Below, one piece after another: positions 1 through 8,676 of a stretch of DNA of 64,000 bases. The position numbers were made by a program, and so were the translations under genes. Where the stretch lies: the NCBI RefSeq assembly GCF_000379905.1, contig NZ_KB904059.1, positions 1-64,000 on the forward strand, written 5' to 3'. Every line of letters begins with the position of its first letter. Positions within the stretch are counted from its first letter, which is position 1. The notes under the pieces were generated by a model, which did no database searches, was not told the DNA's origin, and saw nothing but the letters and a program-made list of their open reading frames with translations. This DNA comes from Rodentibacter pneumotropicus DSM 21403. Its GTDB lineage: Bacteria; Pseudomonadota; Gammaproteobacteria; Enterobacterales; Pasteurellaceae.

Positions 1-182
1 TTATAAGGCCCTAATTTAGGTGAATCGGTGTGTTGACGTTGATAGTTGGGAATCTCAATCATATTGAGATATTTTTTGACGGTACGACGGCTGAGTCGAA
101 GTTTTTCAGCGATTTTACGCTGAGAAAGCCCCTCTTTATGATAAAGGCGACGTATTTTTAAGATGGTTTCCATGCAAAGCAT
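1..182 (-). CDS. istA: IS21-family transposase IstA, N-terminal part (cut by window edge)
   Basis: About 60 residues are visible, reading MLCMETILKIRRLYHKEGLS then QRKIAEKLRLSRRTVKKYLN. This is the Hin-recombinase-like helix-turn-helix that opens IstA proteins of the IS21 family; the DDE catalytic core would follow to the left of the window. The start at 182 is chosen because an AGGG lies 11 bases upstream and because family members often begin Met-Leu-x-Met-Glu; the ATG at 173 is the alternative. IstA pairs the IS ends and cuts DNA with help from the ATPase IstB, which is not in the window. Confidence 0.8.
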   Translation of the reverse strand, partial: MLCMETILKIRRLYHKEGLSQRKIAEKLRLSRRTVKKYLNMIEIPNYQRQHTDSPKLGPY

Positions 183-292
183 ACCAGGTTATTCCCTGTT
201 TAAATAACAAGGAGTTTATCAAAAGATGCAGTGGATCACTTTTCGATGATCTTACTGCATCAGCCTGGCGCATTTTTGCATGATCATTAACA
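1..292 (-). mobile_element. End of an IS21-family insertion sequence (istA-proximal end)
   Basis: The window opens inside an IS whose transposase reads leftward. Outside the istA start lies a typical IS21-type terminus with two related subterminal repeats, GTGGATCACTTTTCGATGAT (about 231-250) and TTTTTGCATGATCATTAACA (about 273-292). Read from the other strand, the end begins TGTTAATGATC, matching the 5'-TG terminus usual for the family. The boundary at 292 is inferred from this TG/CA rule and from phage coding sequence resuming just after it; the far end lies outside the window. Confidence 0.72.
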
Positions 293-293
293 C

Positions 294-530
294 GTGGAGG
301 GTGTGGATTTTACGTTTATTCGCGATAATAGCGCATACGATCAGATGATGAACGACATCACGACTGATAATAAAGTGACACCAATCAAAGATTATTTGCT
401 CACTATTGTGGCGCGAGAACAAAGAGAAGATTTGTTAGAAATAATTAACGTGCCGGGGCTTGCGGGAACGCTTGCGGGCAAGGTGAATGAGGTGTTAGTG
501 CCGAAAATTAATATTACGGTAAAAAACTAG
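294..530 (+). CDS. Phage tail assembly chaperone, short form; 5' end cut off by the IS
   Basis: The frame reads VEGVDFTFIRDNSAYDQMMN and continues to a TAG at 528-530 (78 residues). It sits directly before the tape-measure gene, where tailed phages carry the G/GT-type (P2 gpE-like) tail assembly chaperone that coats the tape measure during tail assembly. I recognise it as resembling Proteobacterial prophage proteins annotated 'putative phage tail assembly chaperone'. The GTG at 294 is unlikely to be the true start: an in-frame stop lies just upstream inside the IS, so the natural N-terminus was removed by the insertion. The 3' end carries a -1 slippery heptamer (see 521-527). As it stands the gene is probably not translated properly. 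Confidence 0.7.
   Translation: MEGVDFTFIRDNSAYDQMMNDITTDNKVTPIKDYLLTIVAREQREDLLEIINVPGLAGTLAGKVNEVLVPKINITVKN
521..527 (+). other. -1 programmed ribosomal frameshift site (A AAA AAC)
   Basis: The zero frame is GTA AAA AAC TAG, so the heptamer A_AAA_AAC is correctly phased as X_XXY_YYZ, one codon before the zero-frame stop. A slip of -1 continues AAA AAA CTA GCA TCG and enters a 60-codon open frame ending at 709. This matches the known strategy by which tail chaperone genes make a short and a long form. A downstream stimulatory structure was not worked out. Confidence 0.8.
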
Positions 531-709
531 CATCGCGTGTGGATAGCATCGAGCGCAATGGTTTATCGAAAGCTATTGCGCTACGTATGCACTATCTCCC
601 ACACGCCGACAACAGCGAATATAATTTAGCGCGCGCAATATGGTTACATAAACAGTATTTTGAGAATCAGGCAAACGCCGTGGCAAGTGGTATCGCCAAG
701 GTATTTTAA
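527..709 (+). CDS. Frameshift extension of the tail assembly chaperone (long form, GT-like)
   Basis: This -1 frame has no start codon of its own near its beginning and reads LASRVDSIERNGLSKAIALR and on to ...VASGIAKVF, ending TAA at 707-709, ten bases before the tape-measure ATG. It fills what would otherwise be an unexplained 190-base gap between two packed phage genes. In lambda-type systems the extra domain of the long form recruits tail tube subunits to the tape measure. Function here is by analogy of position, frame and slippery site; sequence alone gives no domain match that I can name. Confidence 0.7.
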   Translation, partial: LASRVDSIERNGLSKAIALRMHYLPHADNSEYNLARAIWLHKQYFENQANAVASGIAKVF

Positions 710-719
710 GGGTTAAACA

Positions 720-2834
720 ATGGCAGCAATTCAGGGGCTTGAGTACATCATCAGCTTAACCGATCAATTATCCTCACCACTCAAAGGTGTAATGAAAACG
801 ATCGATGACTTAGGCAAGCGCGGTGAAGATGCAATGAGACGCATCGGATTAGGTGCTGCGGGCGTTATTGCCGCCGGTGCATCACTTAAGAATGCCCTTG
901 ATCCGGCTATTGATTTTTCACGCGCATTAAATGAAGTAAAAGCCACAGGGAGAGAACAAGCGGGATTAGATAAAATCACTGATTTTGCCCTTGATTTTTC
1001 CGCCACTTATGGTGGTGCGGCAACGGATGTGGTTAATTCAACCAACGAAATAGCCCGTGCGATTGACGGTTTAACCGACAGCGAATTGATCGCCTTTTCT
1101 AAAAGCTCAAATATTCTTGCGAAAGCCACCGGTTCAGATGTAAAAGCCATGGGTTCTTATGTTTCCCAGTTATACGGCATTTTCGGCGACGAGGCGGCAA
1201 AAATCGGTAAAGAAAAATGGGTTGAGCAAATTTCCGCACAAGCCACCGTCACCGCAAACAAATTCAAATCATCAGGCGAATCCTTAATGCAGGCTTACAC
1301 CAATTTAGGATCGTCCGCGAAAGACCACGGGATTAAAACTGCCGAACAATTTGCCATTATTGGTAACTTACAAAACGTATTTGAGGGTGGTTTAGCCGGT
1401 ACAAAATATGCCGCATTTTTAAACGGTGCAGTAAAAGCACAGAAAAAACTAGGTTTATCTTTCCTTGATTCGAGGGGCAAGATGTTACCGATGATTAATA
1501 TTTTGGAAAAAATCAAAGGCAAGTACGGAGAGTTAAATTCAGAAAATTTATACGAACTACAAAAAGCCTTTGGAACGAAAGAGGCGGCACAGGTGATTAA
1601 TAATCTGTTACCTAAGATTGATTCACTCAAAGCCGATATTGCCGAAATAGACAAAATGAAAACCCTTGACGATGCCATGGCTATATCAAAAACCGTGACC
1701 GATTCATGGATGCGTTTTCAGGCAATTTTCCAAAATATCAAAATTGCCATCGGAACACAGATTCTTGCCCGCATTGAGCCGTTGATGAATCGCATTGCCG
1801 ACATGGGGCAAGAATTTACAAATTGGCTACGCACTTACAAAAATATTGCGCGTTGGATTGGCTATGCCGTCGGCGCGTTGATCGGGTTCACAGGTTTAAC
1901 TGCCGCACTCACATTGATGAGCGGTGTTATTTCCGCAATCGGTATAGCGTTTGCCTTTTTAGCCAGTCCTGTGATGTTGGTTGCGGCGGCAGTGATCGGG
2001 TTAGGCATCGTGATTTATAAATTCCGTGCGCAATTTATGGATTTCATCACCGGCTTTGTGGCAGGTTTTAAAATTGCGGGAGTATCTTTTGCGCCGTTAT
2101 TTTCTGCGTTTTCGATTGTGTGGGGAGCATTACAACGTATCGGCGCAACCATCGGGCGTATTATCGGTTTATTTGGTAGCGCATCAGATTCTGCATATAG
2201 TTTCCAGCAATTCGGCATAGATGTAGGTTATGCAGTGGGCGTGGTATTTAATACATTACTTAGTGCAGTTGAATTAGTCGCTCAAGCATTCAGTTTTACC
2301 GCCGATTTATTCGCTATTGTCACGAATGTGATTATTGAAGGATGGATGGCCGTCACTACCCTTTGGGACAGTAACAAACCGATTGAAAGCTTTTTAAACA
2401 TTGCAACAGCATTAGGAAATATTTTTTCAAGAGCATTTAAAAGCATTGTGAATGCGTTTACCGATGTAATTAATGCCATCATCAAAATGGCGAATAATTT
2501 GCCGGGCATTAATATACCGCTAATCCCAAAATGGGATGATAGCACATTACCGGAAAAAGGCAGTGCAACCGCCGTGGGCGCATCTATTGGGGCGCAAGCA
2601 TTGCAAATGCAAAATCAAATTGGCGCATTAAATACAACATCGCCGAAATTTGAATTGAGTGAACGAACCAAACCACAATTCACCAAAATGCCAAGCGGTT
2701 CAGTTAGTAAAGCTATTACGCAAAACCAACACACTACGAAAACCATTAATTACGGCGGTGTCACTATTAACAGCAACGATGGCAAGAAAGTGTGGCAAGA
2801 AATGCGCAATCGCGAACAATTGGCAGCGGGATGA
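720..2834 (+). CDS. Phage tail tape measure protein
   Basis: This 704-residue protein is the longest of the phage block and lies right after the frameshifting chaperone, the standard position of a tape measure, which sets tail length and is ejected with the DNA. The N-terminal part (about 1-370) is helical and alanine-rich, like the TP901 tape-measure core (segments such as MKTIDDLGKRGEDAMRRIG). Residues about 375-435 form a hydrophobic block (ALIGFTGLTAALTLMSGVIS and following) and more hydrophobic stretches follow to about 560. The C-terminus is polar. AAGGG sits eight bases before the ATG at 720. The length suggests a tail of moderate size. Confidence 0.93.
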   Translation: MAAIQGLEYIISLTDQLSSPLKGVMKTIDDLGKRGEDAMRRIGLGAAGVIAAGASLKNALDPAIDFSRALNEVKATGREQAGLDKITDFALDFSATYGGAATDVVNSTNEIARAIDGLTDSELIAFSKSSNILAKATGSDVKAMGSYVSQLYGIFGDEAAKIGKEKWVEQISAQATVTANKFKSSGESLMQAYTNLGSSAKDHGIKTAEQFAIIGNLQNVFEGGLAGTKYAAFLNGAVKAQKKLGLSFLDSRGKMLPMINILEKIKGKYGELNSENLYELQKAFGTKEAAQVINNLLPKIDSLKADIAEIDKMKTLDDAMAISKTVTDSWMRFQAIFQNIKIAIGTQILARIEPLMNRIADMGQEFTNWLRTYKNIARWIGYAVGALIGFTGLTAALTLMSGVISAIGIAFAFLASPVMLVAAAVIGLGIVIYKFRAQFMDFITGFVAGFKIAGVSFAPLFSAFSIVWGALQRIGATIGRIIGLFGSASDSAYSFQQFGIDVGYAVGVVFNTLLSAVELVAQAFSFTADLFAIVTNVIIEGWMAVTTLWDSNKPIESFLNIATALGNIFSRAFKSIVNAFTDVINAIIKMANNLPGINIPLIPKWDDSTLPEKGSATAVGASIGAQALQMQNQIGALNTTSPKFELSERTKPQFTKMPSGSVSKAITQNQHTTKTINYGGVTINSNDGKKVWQEMRNREQLAAG

Positions 2835-2837
2835 TAA

Positions 2838-3173
2838 ATGGAAAAACTTTACCTTGATTTACTCATTACCGGCGAAGACATCACGTTAGATAGTGGCAAT
2901 CAGCCATTAATTTGTGATAACCGCATATCTATCGCACAAGACATCAAACACGCCATCTTAGAAAGCGGACTTGCTACGCAATTAATAGCCGAACGATCGC
3001 GCATTCTACGCCGCGACATTATTTTGCAAATGGTGCTTTTAGTGGAAGAAGATGTGCGGTTGATCCCCGGCACGGTATCGATTATTGAAGAAAAATTAGG
3101 ACAATTATTTATCACTGCTGACACTTACGAATTTGGCGCGTTAAATGAACTGGAGTTAAGCCTCAATGAGTGA
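2838..3173 (+). CDS. DUF2590-like baseplate protein (gpW/gp25-type)
   Basis: A 111-residue protein starting MEKLYLDLLITGEDITLDSG, with the central signature SIAQDIKHAILESGLATQLI. I recognise this as the DUF2590 family found between tape measure and gpJ in kappa/K139-like phages. Position and size correspond to the gp25/gpW wedge protein of contractile-tail baseplates, which joins the sheath to the J ring; that role is an inference. It starts three bases after the tape-measure stop and its last seven bases overlap the next gene, so translation is probably coupled. Confidence 0.75.
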   Translation: MEKLYLDLLITGEDITLDSGNQPLICDNRISIAQDIKHAILESGLATQLIAERSRILRRDIILQMVLLVEEDVRLIPGTVSIIEEKLGQLFITADTYEFGALNELELSLNE

Positions 3174-4335
3174 AAATTTTAAACAAATGTTAGCCGAAAG
3201 TGGCTTACCGACGGAAGAAAACCAAATCCGCCAAGAATTTGAACGCTTAACCGCAGAAGAAGGCTTAATCACCAACACGTCGCGGATGAGCCCGTTTTGG
3301 CGACTAATCACCGCTATTGCGGTAAAACCGGTTAAATGGCTCACCGATCACTTAATTGCGGAAATTTTACCGAATCTATTTGTAAAAACTGCTAAAGATA
3401 GTTGGTTGCAGTTGCAGGCTTGGTCAGTAGGGTTAGATTTTAAACCCGCAACTAAAGCCGAGGGGGTGATTCATTTTACGAAAGAAAGCGAATTGACCGA
3501 ACTCACTATCAAAGCGGGAACGGTAGTTCAAACCGAACGCATTAATGATGTTATTTTTCGATTAGTCGTTACACAAGATACTGTCATCCCTAAAGGGACA
3601 TTGCGTGCACCCGTGCCAGTTGTTGCCGAAGAGTCGGGCGCAAATTACAACCTCGCCACCGGATACTACCGCATTTTGCCGGAATCCGTTGCAGGCGTAA
3701 GTGCGGTTGAAAATTTAGAAGATTGGCTCACCTCGCCGGGAGCGGATCGGGAAACCAACGACGAATTACGCGAACGTTACCGCACACAGTTTTCTAGCGT
3801 GGGGCAACACCACATAGATAGCGTGTACAAGGGCATGATTGCCAAGGTCGCCGCCTTATCTGTGGATAGAATTTATTTTAAACATGATGCGCCACGTGGG
3901 CCGGGAACGGCAAACGCCTATTTGTTGTTAGATACAGGCGTAACCAGTCAGCCGTTTATTGATAAAGTCAATCGCCACGTGCGTGACGAAGGCTTTCATG
4001 GTCACGGTGACGATTTGCTTTGTTACGCTATGCCGGAAACGCAACATAGATTAACTTGTGCAATTTATTTCCGTCCATCTATTTTTGTGGGAGATGTTCG
4101 CCGGCAAGAAATTTTAATCCAAGTAGAAAATATGATCCGTTGTGCGTTTCGCGAAAACAATAATTATAGCGTGACAAAAACCTACCCATTCAGCCGTTTT
4201 AGTTGGTCGAAATTGGGTGAGGAAATACACGACAACATCAGCGAAATTGCATCAATCGTATGGGGACAAACCGACATCAAAAGCGAGTTATCTATCCCAC
4301 GAATCCAACAATTATCGGTGACAGTGCAAAAATGA
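3166..4335 (+). CDS. Baseplate J-like protein
   Basis: A 389-residue protein of the Mu gp47 / P2 gpJ baseplate family, which forms the wedge ring of the contractile-tail baseplate. Supporting features are the N-terminal helical part ([13 protein letters not shown]), the middle beta-rich segment with [20 protein letters not shown] (a hallmark beginning of the J core), GANYNLATG and the conserved [16 protein letters not shown] motif near residues 188-203. GGAG lies ten bases upstream of the start, which overlaps the preceding gene by eight bases. The stop overlaps the next ATG (ATGA), as expected in a tight late operon. Confidence 0.9.
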   Translation: MSENFKQMLAESGLPTEENQIRQEFERLTAEEGLITNTSRMSPFWRLITAIAVKPVKWLTDHLIAEILPNLFVKTAKDSWLQLQAWSVGLDFKPATKAEGVIHFTKESELTELTIKAGTVVQTERINDVIFRLVVTQDTVIPKGTLRAPVPVVAEESGANYNLATGYYRILPESVAGVSAVENLEDWLTSPGADRETNDELRERYRTQFSSVGQHHIDSVYKGMIAKVAALSVDRIYFKHDAPRGPGTANAYLLLDTGVTSQPFIDKVNRHVRDEGFHGHGDDLLCYAMPETQHRLTCAIYFRPSIFVGDVRRQEILIQVENMIRCAFRENNNYSVTKTYPFSRFSWSKLGEEIHDNISEIASIVWGQTDIKSELSIPRIQQLSVTVQK

Positions 4336-4856
4336 AAATAAAACTCCCCTTCTGGATGGATAAAGGCGAACTGAACAAAATCGCCGCGCTATTTGGCAAA
4401 TGGTGGGATTATGTTCTAAGTGCGGTCAAATTTCCCTTCAATATTTTAGATGAAGAACATTGCAGCGAGCGCATTCTAAATTTAATCGCCTATCAACGTG
4501 ATGTGGAACGATTCGAGGGTGAATCGTTGGAACTCTTCCGCAAGCGCGTGAAATATGCCTTTTTGAATGCCAAAGATGCCGGCAGCAAAGCAGGTTTTAT
4601 CCGAATCTTTGAGCGATTGGGGATCGGTTATGTGGAAATTGAAGAACGTTTTGACACGGAAAACTGGGATGTCATCAAAATTCGTGTAAGCGATTCCCAG
4701 TTAGCCAAGAAAACGGAATTGTTAAATTTAATCATCCGCAAATATGGCCGCACCTGTCGGCGCTACACCTTTGAAGTGATTACCAAAGAAAGCGTGACAA
4801 TTCACCACGGTGAATTTAATCACGATTATCAAAGCTTTTACGTGAAAGTGAACTGA
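4332..4856 (+). CDS. Phage tail protein I-like baseplate protein
   Basis: A 174-residue protein beginning [20 protein letters not shown]. Its position between gpJ and the tail fibre, its size and the segment [20 protein letters not shown] agree with P2 gpI-type proteins that link wedge to fibre. The start at 4332 is taken because it overlaps the J stop (ATGA); an in-frame ATG 72 bases upstream would run far into gpJ. A USS core (4418-4426) lies inside the coding sequence. The family call rests mainly on synteny. Confidence 0.75.
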   Translation: MKIKLPFWMDKGELNKIAALFGKWWDYVLSAVKFPFNILDEEHCSERILNLIAYQRDVERFEGESLELFRKRVKYAFLNAKDAGSKAGFIRIFERLGIGYVEIEERFDTENWDVIKIRVSDSQLAKKTELLNLIIRKYGRTCRRYTFEVITKESVTIHHGEFNHDYQSFYVKVN

Positions 4857-4882
4857 CAATAACAATTAAAAGAGGTTTATTT

Positions 4883-7051
4883 ATGGCAAGTTTAATCACG
4901 CCACAATTTGAACGCTACATCGCAGAGCAAACCATTGCAGGCGGCACAGTGCAGTTTGATGAATTTATTTTTGCCAATGTTCCGGGCTTGAATGAAAACA
5001 ATCTTGCACAACACCTTACCATGCCGACAGCGGCACAAATTGTACACCGCCAAGCGGTATCACAAAGCGGTGTCATCAATGAAAATTCTGTTGTGTATTC
5101 TGTGACGATTGGCACGGAAGTGGGCGATTTTGATTTCAATTTTATCGGCTTAATCAACAAATCAAAAAATATGCTTGCTGTTGCCGTACAAACAGAACCG
5201 GTGAAGAAAATACGCAACAAAAATACCGTGCAAGGCAATAGCATTACGCGCAACATTCTTTTAGAGTTTACGGGCGCAAAAGCCTTAACCGGCGTAAATG
5301 TGAACGCCAAAACGTGGCAAATTGATTTTACTGTGCGTTTGCACGGGCTTGATGAAAAAATCCGTTTAACCAATCGCGATCTTTATGGCCGCGCCGTGTT
5401 TTTTGATGAGGGATTTTTAGTCCGGCATAAAACAGGCAATCAATTTACCATTCAACCGGGCATAGCCTATGCAGAAGGGGTGCGCATGGATTTAGGCGCA
5501 GTACATAATATCACTGCCAATAACTTGCCATGCTCCATTTATGCCGACGTAGTGCATCACTGCACAGTAACAGGCGCGTATGAAACAGAAATTAAGTATC
5601 TCACCACTCCCAGAGATGATTATGTAGATACGGCAAACCGTCAGCACTATGTGCAAATCCTTGCAGATATTGATAGACAAGGCAACGTAACTGATCGTCG
5701 CTTGCTTTCGCCGTTTCTGGGAATCAATCCGCTTGAACTAAGTGACACTACCGAAAATACAAAAGAGCAACGCGGACATGCGCATAAATTACCTATTGCG
5801 AGTACTGCGAAACGCGGGATTGTGAAATTATTTTCCGGCTTTGATTCCGATTCGGAAGATATGGCATTTACAGCTAAAGGGGCGAAAGGGTTAAAGGCTC
5901 TGATTGATGCCTTGCGAAGCTATGTCACAACATCGTTTATCTTAAACAGCAAAAAATCCAACGCGGTTAATAGTGCGTCATCTGATACGGTGGCGACAAG
6001 TTTAGCAGCTAAAACGGCTTATGATAAAGCCGTGTCCGCAGATAATAACGCAAATAGACGTGCATTTGGACTTGCGTTATCAAACGAGGATTTAAACAGT
6101 GTTACAGCCTCCGGCATTTACGGACAATCTTTAAATTCCAACTCAACATCAGCTCGACATTATCCAATAGAACAAGCCGGGAAGCTGATAGTGACTGGAA
6201 GCTCCGGCTTTGGCGCACAGCAGCTTTATATCAGTTATCACGATAATCACATTTATGCGCGAGGGAAAAATCAAAATGGTTGGAGTGACTGGAAACGCAT
6301 TGACGGCTTAAACGGAGTGTCAAAATCGGGCGATACGATGACCGGAAATCTGGTCATTGATACGGATGATTCGTTGCTTAAAGGTAAAAGAAGCGGGGTG
6401 AATAAATATGCTGTCGGGCTACGAAATAGTACAAGTAACGATGTTGTCGTGCTCAATTATACTGATAATACCTCGATCGAATTGCTTGCGAATTCGGTTT
6501 ACTCAAATAAAACGCTTGTCGCGCCGGGAATGATTCTGGAGGATTCTGATTGGACGGGATTAAATATAAAAAATTTATCGGGTCGCTACGTCAGATTTGA
6601 AGGCAATCCTCATTCCGCAACTAACATGCTGACTATTATGTATAGGGAAGCAAACGGAACAAATATTAATACGGTTTCTTTGCGGAAGAAAGGCGGTACG
6701 CTGGCATTACTTGAAGATTTTACCTATCAAAAAATTGGTAATTTCGAAGTTAGACGCTATCCAGACGGAACGATGATTCAGACTTATTTCGCTGAATTCA
6801 ATGATATTTTAGGCGCTAACTCCGGACTGGGCGGTTCTGGGCAAAAACAATTAACTTGGGCTGCGGCTTTTGTTGGTAAACCCATAGTGTTTGGCAACAT
6901 CACCACATCTCTAGAGGAGAATCATAATGCAGGAGTAAATATACTTACTAAATCAACAAACACTACATTATATTGGTATAACTATGAGAGTGGTAGCGCT
7001 AATCAGAGGTTGTGCCGCTTGCAATTTTTGGCAATCGGGAGATGGAGATAA
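4883..7051 (+). CDS. Phage tail fibre protein (collar-type N-terminus, pyocin-knob-like middle)
   Basis: A 722-residue receptor-binding fibre. Residues about 1-170 (start MASLITPQFERYIAEQTIAG) match the N-terminal baseplate-attachment domain of tail-collar fibre proteins (DUF3751 type). A fibre repeat follows near 365-395 (SSDTVATSLAAKTAYDKAVS), then a pyocin-knob-like domain (TASGIYGQSLNSNSTSARHY ... GWSDWKRIDG, about 400-475). The last 110 residues (from about FEVRRYPDGTMIQTYF to LAIGRWR) resemble the tip domain shared by gpH-like fibres. RBS AGAGG is eight bases upstream of the ATG. The stop overlaps the next start (TAATG). The 480-610 part is the likely variable, host-range section. Confidence 0.9.
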   Translation: MASLITPQFERYIAEQTIAGGTVQFDEFIFANVPGLNENNLAQHLTMPTAAQIVHRQAVSQSGVINENSVVYSVTIGTEVGDFDFNFIGLINKSKNMLAVAVQTEPVKKIRNKNTVQGNSITRNILLEFTGAKALTGVNVNAKTWQIDFTVRLHGLDEKIRLTNRDLYGRAVFFDEGFLVRHKTGNQFTIQPGIAYAEGVRMDLGAVHNITANNLPCSIYADVVHHCTVTGAYETEIKYLTTPRDDYVDTANRQHYVQILADIDRQGNVTDRRLLSPFLGINPLELSDTTENTKEQRGHAHKLPIASTAKRGIVKLFSGFDSDSEDMAFTAKGAKGLKALIDALRSYVTTSFILNSKKSNAVNSASSDTVATSLAAKTAYDKAVSADNNANRRAFGLALSNEDLNSVTASGIYGQSLNSNSTSARHYPIEQAGKLIVTGSSGFGAQQLYISYHDNHIYARGKNQNGWSDWKRIDGLNGVSKSGDTMTGNLVIDTDDSLLKGKRSGVNKYAVGLRNSTSNDVVVLNYTDNTSIELLANSVYSNKTLVAPGMILEDSDWTGLNIKNLSGRYVRFEGNPHSATNMLTIMYREANGTNINTVSLRKKGGTLALLEDFTYQKIGNFEVRRYPDGTMIQTYFAEFNDILGANSGLGGSGQKQLTWAAAFVGKPIVFGNITTSLEENHNAGVNILTKSTNTTLYWYNYESGSANQRLCRLQFLAIGRWR

Positions 7052-7644
7052 TGGCAATTTATTTTAAAGACGGATTTTTTAATGATGATTTTGGCGGGTT
7101 TGTGCCGGAAGGCGCGATAGAAATCAGCGAAGAAAAATATATTGAGTTGCTTGAGGGGCAAGAGCAAGGAAAACAAATCATCAGTGATAAACAAGGAACC
7201 CCAGTACTGCTTGAGCCACAACCCAGTCCGGCTCACGAATTAAAAGATGGTGAGTGGATTATTTCAAAAACCAAAATAACCGCACTTACCACCCAACGCA
7301 AAACAACCCTTTTACAACGCATTGCGGACAAAACCGATCAATTTAAAATGCAATATCTGCAAGGGTATTCTCAAGCCGAGATTGACAGTTTTTACCGTCA
7401 AGAACGTGAAGCGAGAAATGAATTGCCGGAAATGATTTTAACTGAAATCTTCAAGGGTCGTGACGACTTAAAAAACATTGAAGAGTTGAAACAAAAAGTC
7501 ATCGAAAAAGCGGATTTGTTCGCCATTGTGATGGGTAAACTTTTTGCAATTAAGCAAAATTTTGAAACCCATATCGAACAAGCGCAAACGTTAGAAGAAC
7601 TAGACCAAATTGAACAGGAGATTGAGCAATGGCAAAAACTGTAA
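7051..7644 (+). CDS. Tail fibre assembly protein (Tfa-like chaperone)
   Basis: A 197-residue protein starting MAIYFKDGFFNDDFGGFVPE. The N-terminal pattern (YF...F, PEGAIEIS, KYIELLEGQEQGK, GTPVLLEPQP) is typical of Tfa/gpG-type fibre chaperones, which bind the fibre tip and help it trimerise. The C-terminal half is rich in Glu, Lys and Gln and probably coiled coil (ADLFAIVMGKLFAIKQNFE, TLEELDQIEQEIEQ). The start at 7051 is preferred: GGGAG lies nine bases upstream and the ATG overlaps the fibre stop; ATGs at 7042 and 7012 are alternatives. It immediately follows the fibre it would serve. Confidence 0.85.
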   Translation: MAIYFKDGFFNDDFGGFVPEGAIEISEEKYIELLEGQEQGKQIISDKQGTPVLLEPQPSPAHELKDGEWIISKTKITALTTQRKTTLLQRIADKTDQFKMQYLQGYSQAEIDSFYRQEREARNELPEMILTEIFKGRDDLKNIEELKQKVIEKADLFAIVMGKLFAIKQNFETHIEQAQTLEELDQIEQEIEQWQKL

Positions 7645-7910
7645 AACACAAGTTAAAAAATTGGGGTTATAACGTCATTATCGCGATTGACCAATTATTT
7701 AACGCACTCACGGGCGGTGGTGCGGATGAAACATTTTCAAGCCGTTGTTATCGTGGTGCAATGTTAACTGAAAACCCTAAAAAGCGGTGGCGTTTTTGGT
7801 ATAAATTCGTCAATGGCTTGTTCCGAGATCCGAATCATTGCAAGACCGCCTATGAAAGCGAGGTGAAACGGCGACAATATCCGGCTGATTTTCAGGCGAT
7901 TGAGGGATAA
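7629..7910 (+). CDS. Small conserved prophage protein, unknown function
   Basis: A 93-residue basic protein (MAKTVKHKLKNWGYNVIIAI) with motifs GGGADETFSSRCYRG and DPNHCKTAYESE. I recognise the type as a short protein common in proteobacterial prophages, usually near fibre or lysis genes, with no agreed role. Two Cys and one His are conserved-looking, but no metal site is clear. The start overlaps the preceding gene by 16 bases and is preceded by AGGAG at eight bases, so it is a real gene. Confidence 0.65.
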   Translation: MAKTVKHKLKNWGYNVIIAIDQLFNALTGGGADETFSSRCYRGAMLTENPKKRWRFWYKFVNGLFRDPNHCKTAYESEVKRRQYPADFQAIEG

Positions 7911-7914
7911 TGCA

Positions 7915-8676
7915 ATGTGGCAAAAACAACAATTAAAACTCGCCCCACAGTCAAGAATAGTATTAGAAAATGCACAAAAGGGGATTATATCCCCTTTTTC
8001 GCTATCTGTGACCGGCACAAAGTTAGGCGTGCATAATTGGTCGCACGGGATCAAAGAAAAATCAAACCATTATTTATCGCCCGAAAATGCGGTAAAAGCA
8101 CTGGCGGCAAAATTAGTGGATTATGCCGATCCGAATCGCCCTAAAGGTGTGCAAGATGTTGTCGCCATCATGGTGACAAATAACAACATTGAACAGTTTA
8201 TTGCCGATTTAGCAAATGTGCGCGAGCTTTTGCCCGAGCCAACATTTAAACAAGCACTTGACTATGCAAAATCAAGCAAAGACTTACAAACTACAAAAAT
8301 GGTAAAAACGCCGACTATGGCAAGCCCTTCATTTTCTAATAGTACGGATATTACACCGGGTTCAGCCCGTACTATGCAAAGTATTCTGCGCAATGCAACC
8401 GCCACCGCAGTTGCGGCACAAACCAAAGACCCGATGGCAGCTATTGAAGCATTAAAGGCGGCAAAGAAAGAGCGTGATAAACAAAACAATGAGAAAGTGG
8501 CAAAAATGCTAACAACATCAACGAATGTGTATGCGTTTTCTGTTTCGGATTATCTTGAAGTCGCAGAAACAAAAATCAAATTGAATGTGCCGACATCGGG
8601 CAATGTGTTCACCGCGTGCGTGATGTTTGTCGGTGCAGATTTAACTAATATCAAAGGAATGTTGCAAAATGACTAG
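7915..8676 (+). CDS. Phage protein of unknown function in the baseplate region
   Basis: A 253-residue protein starting MWQKQQLKLAPQSRIVLENA. GAGGG lies eight bases before the ATG at 7915; a TTG at 7900 would give five more residues but has no better site. The middle (about 140-195) is low in hydrophobics and rich in Ala, Lys and Thr (ALKAAKKERDKQNNEKVAKM), probably a helical linker between an N-terminal and a C-terminal globular part. The C-terminus ends FTACVMFVGADLTNIKGMLQ. It overlaps the next gene by eight bases. Place in the operon suggests a baseplate or hub component; no family could be named with confidence. Confidence 0.6.
   Translation: MWQKQQLKLAPQSRIVLENAQKGIISPFSLSVTGTKLGVHNWSHGIKEKSNHYLSPENAVKALAAKLVDYADPNRPKGVQDVVAIMVTNNNIEQFIADLANVRELLPEPTFKQALDYAKSSKDLQTTKMVKTPTMASPSFSNSTDITPGSARTMQSILRNATATAVAAQTKDPMAAIEALKAAKKERDKQNNEKVAKMLTTSTNVYAFSVSDYLEVAETKIKLNVPTSGNVFTACVMFVGADLTNIKGMLQND

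Noticed and set aside
4260-4331. Longer N-terminus for the tail protein I-like gene
   Set aside because: It would lie inside the J gene; the ATGA overlap at 4332 is the usual coupled start.
7900-7914. TTG start for the 253-residue phage protein
   Set aside because: The ATG at 7915 has a GAGGG at eight bases; the TTG would overlap the upstream gene without a good RBS.
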